A DNA stretch of 64,000 bases, taken from Mucilaginibacter gilvus (lineage in GTDB: Bacteria; Bacteroidota; Bacteroidia; Sphingobacteriales; Sphingobacteriaceae). The stretch covers positions 372,001-436,000 of the forward strand of contig NZ_SBIW01000004.1 of NCBI RefSeq assembly GCF_004054195.1, written 5' to 3'. Below are positions 63,524 through 64,000 of this stretch, piece after piece. How positions within the stretch are numbered: the first letter of the stretch is position 1; every line of letters begins with the position of its first letter. Below the pieces are notes generated by a model. The model was not told where the DNA came from, ran no database searches, and saw only the letters and a list, made by a program, of their open reading frames with translations. The position numbers and the translations under genes were made by a program.

Positions 63524-64000
63524 ATGGCTATTACTCTGAGAAAAGGAGAAAGGATCAACATTGGCCTTTCTAAAATTAGTGTTGGCTTAGGCTGGAACCC
63601 TAATGAAGGTACCGGCTTGGCTTTTGACCTCGACGCGTCTGCGATCATGATCGGCACCGGCCGTTTAATTCCGGCTGAAGAATTCTTTGTGTTTTATGGT
63701 AACACCACCTCGCCCGATGGTGCGCTGTCCCACTCGGGCGATGACCCCACCGGCGGTAACAGCGACGGTGGCGACGACGAAGTGATCAGCGTAGACCTTA
63801 ACCAGGTTGATCCGCGAATTACCGAGATCCTGTTCGTGGTAACCATCCATGAGGCAACCCACAGGCGCCAAAACTTTGGGCAGGTGCGGGATGCATACAT
63901 CCGTATAGTTGACGAAACCACCGGCATGGAGATAGCCAAATATGAACTGGATGAGGATTTCTCGATAGAGACCGGCATTGAATTTGGCCGTTTATACAAA
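63524..64000 (+). CDS. TerD-family protein, truncated by the window end
   Basis: 159 codons are visible and the frame is open at the window edge. The protein starts MAITLRKGERINIG and has the TerD signatures GLGWNP, FDLDASA and the acidic Ca2+-binding loop HSGDDPTGG...DDEVISVDL (about 71-91). TerD proteins are calcium-binding factors of tellurite-resistance/stress clusters; the partner genes would lie beyond the window. The usual length is ~190 residues, so ~30 are missing. No longer minus-strand gene is more plausible here. Confidence 0.9.
   Translation, partial: MAITLRKGERINIGLSKISVGLGWNPNEGTGLAFDLDASAIMIGTGRLIPAEEFFVFYGNTTSPDGALSHSGDDPTGGNSDGGDDEVISVDLNQVDPRITEILFVVTIHEATHRRQNFGQVRDAYIRIVDETTGMEIAKYELDEDFSIETGIEFGRLYK

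Noticed and set aside
1..64000. CRISPR arrays, tRNA or rRNA genes, prophage or intact insertion sequences
   Set aside because: No regularly spaced repeat array, cloverleaf-like segment, rRNA sequence, phage gene or transposase reading frame was seen anywhere in the window.

Overview
The window looks like a chromosomal segment of a Bacteroidota bacterium, probably family Sphingobacteriaceae (Mucilaginibacter- or Pedobacter-like). Supporting signs are two SusC/SusD pairs, Bacteroidota-type -7 elements (TAnnTTTG) before several genes, a 14-gene nuo operon with a short NuoG, a TonB system with two consecutive ExbD genes, and families common in this group (DUF4407, DUF4159, DUF5690, GH92, DUF1080). 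The genus is inferred from gene content. I see no rRNA, tRNA, CRISPR array, prophage or intact insertion sequence.

Layout. 1-5.1 kb: a GH16 lipoprotein, an outer-membrane barrel protein, a DUF1080 protein, an SPFH protein, a small membrane protein and a rhodanese. 5.2-10.6 kb: a DUF4407 protein and three peptidases (M61, M28, YpfJ-type). 10.8-14.5 kb (minus strand): PlsC-like acyltransferase, NUDIX hydrolase, EamA exporter and metK; metK is preceded by a SAM-II-type riboswitch with an extra hairpin. 14.7-16.0 kb: a YegS-type lipid kinase and an eIF1/SUI1-like factor. 16.5-22.4 kb: exbB-exbD-exbD-tonB, a small membrane protein, a PstS-like lipoprotein and a TPR protein, closed by a strong terminator. 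22.4-35.5 kb: nuoA-N. 35.6-40.0 kb: a tight run of DedA, ppa, CNNM/CorC, rsmE, DUF4159 and a biotin carrier. 40.1-44.6 kb: a SusC/SusD pair. 44.7-47.7 kb (minus): NUDIX, an unknown protein, two TPM proteins and LemA. 47.8-51.5 kb: GH92 mannosidase and mannonate dehydratase.

The most interesting part is 51.6-63.2 kb, read here as a phosphonate-utilisation locus. To the left (minus strand) lie a PhnZ-like HD oxygenase with all known PhnZ active-site residues, a SusC/SusD pair, an alkaline-phosphatase-superfamily enzyme and a glycerophosphodiester phosphodiesterase. To the right (plus strand) lie an XRE-cupin regulator and an overlapping trio: a PhnX-like phosphonatase, a DUF5690 transporter and a TIGR03364-type FAD oxidoreductase. 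No transaminase PhnW, hydroxylase PhnY, C-P lyase or PhnCDE transporter is in the window. The proposed flow is TonB-driven import of a phosphonate-bearing molecule, periplasmic trimming by the two secreted hydrolases, inner-membrane uptake by the DUF5690 protein, then two cytoplasmic C-P cleavage routes: oxidative deamination plus hydrolysis, and PhnZ-type oxidative cleavage.

The susC promoter region and the region before the phosphonatase share an array of 13-bp palindromes (TAAAC-N3-GTTTA) repeated at exactly 20 bp. This is a strong candidate operator for the locus. The window ends inside a TerD-family gene.
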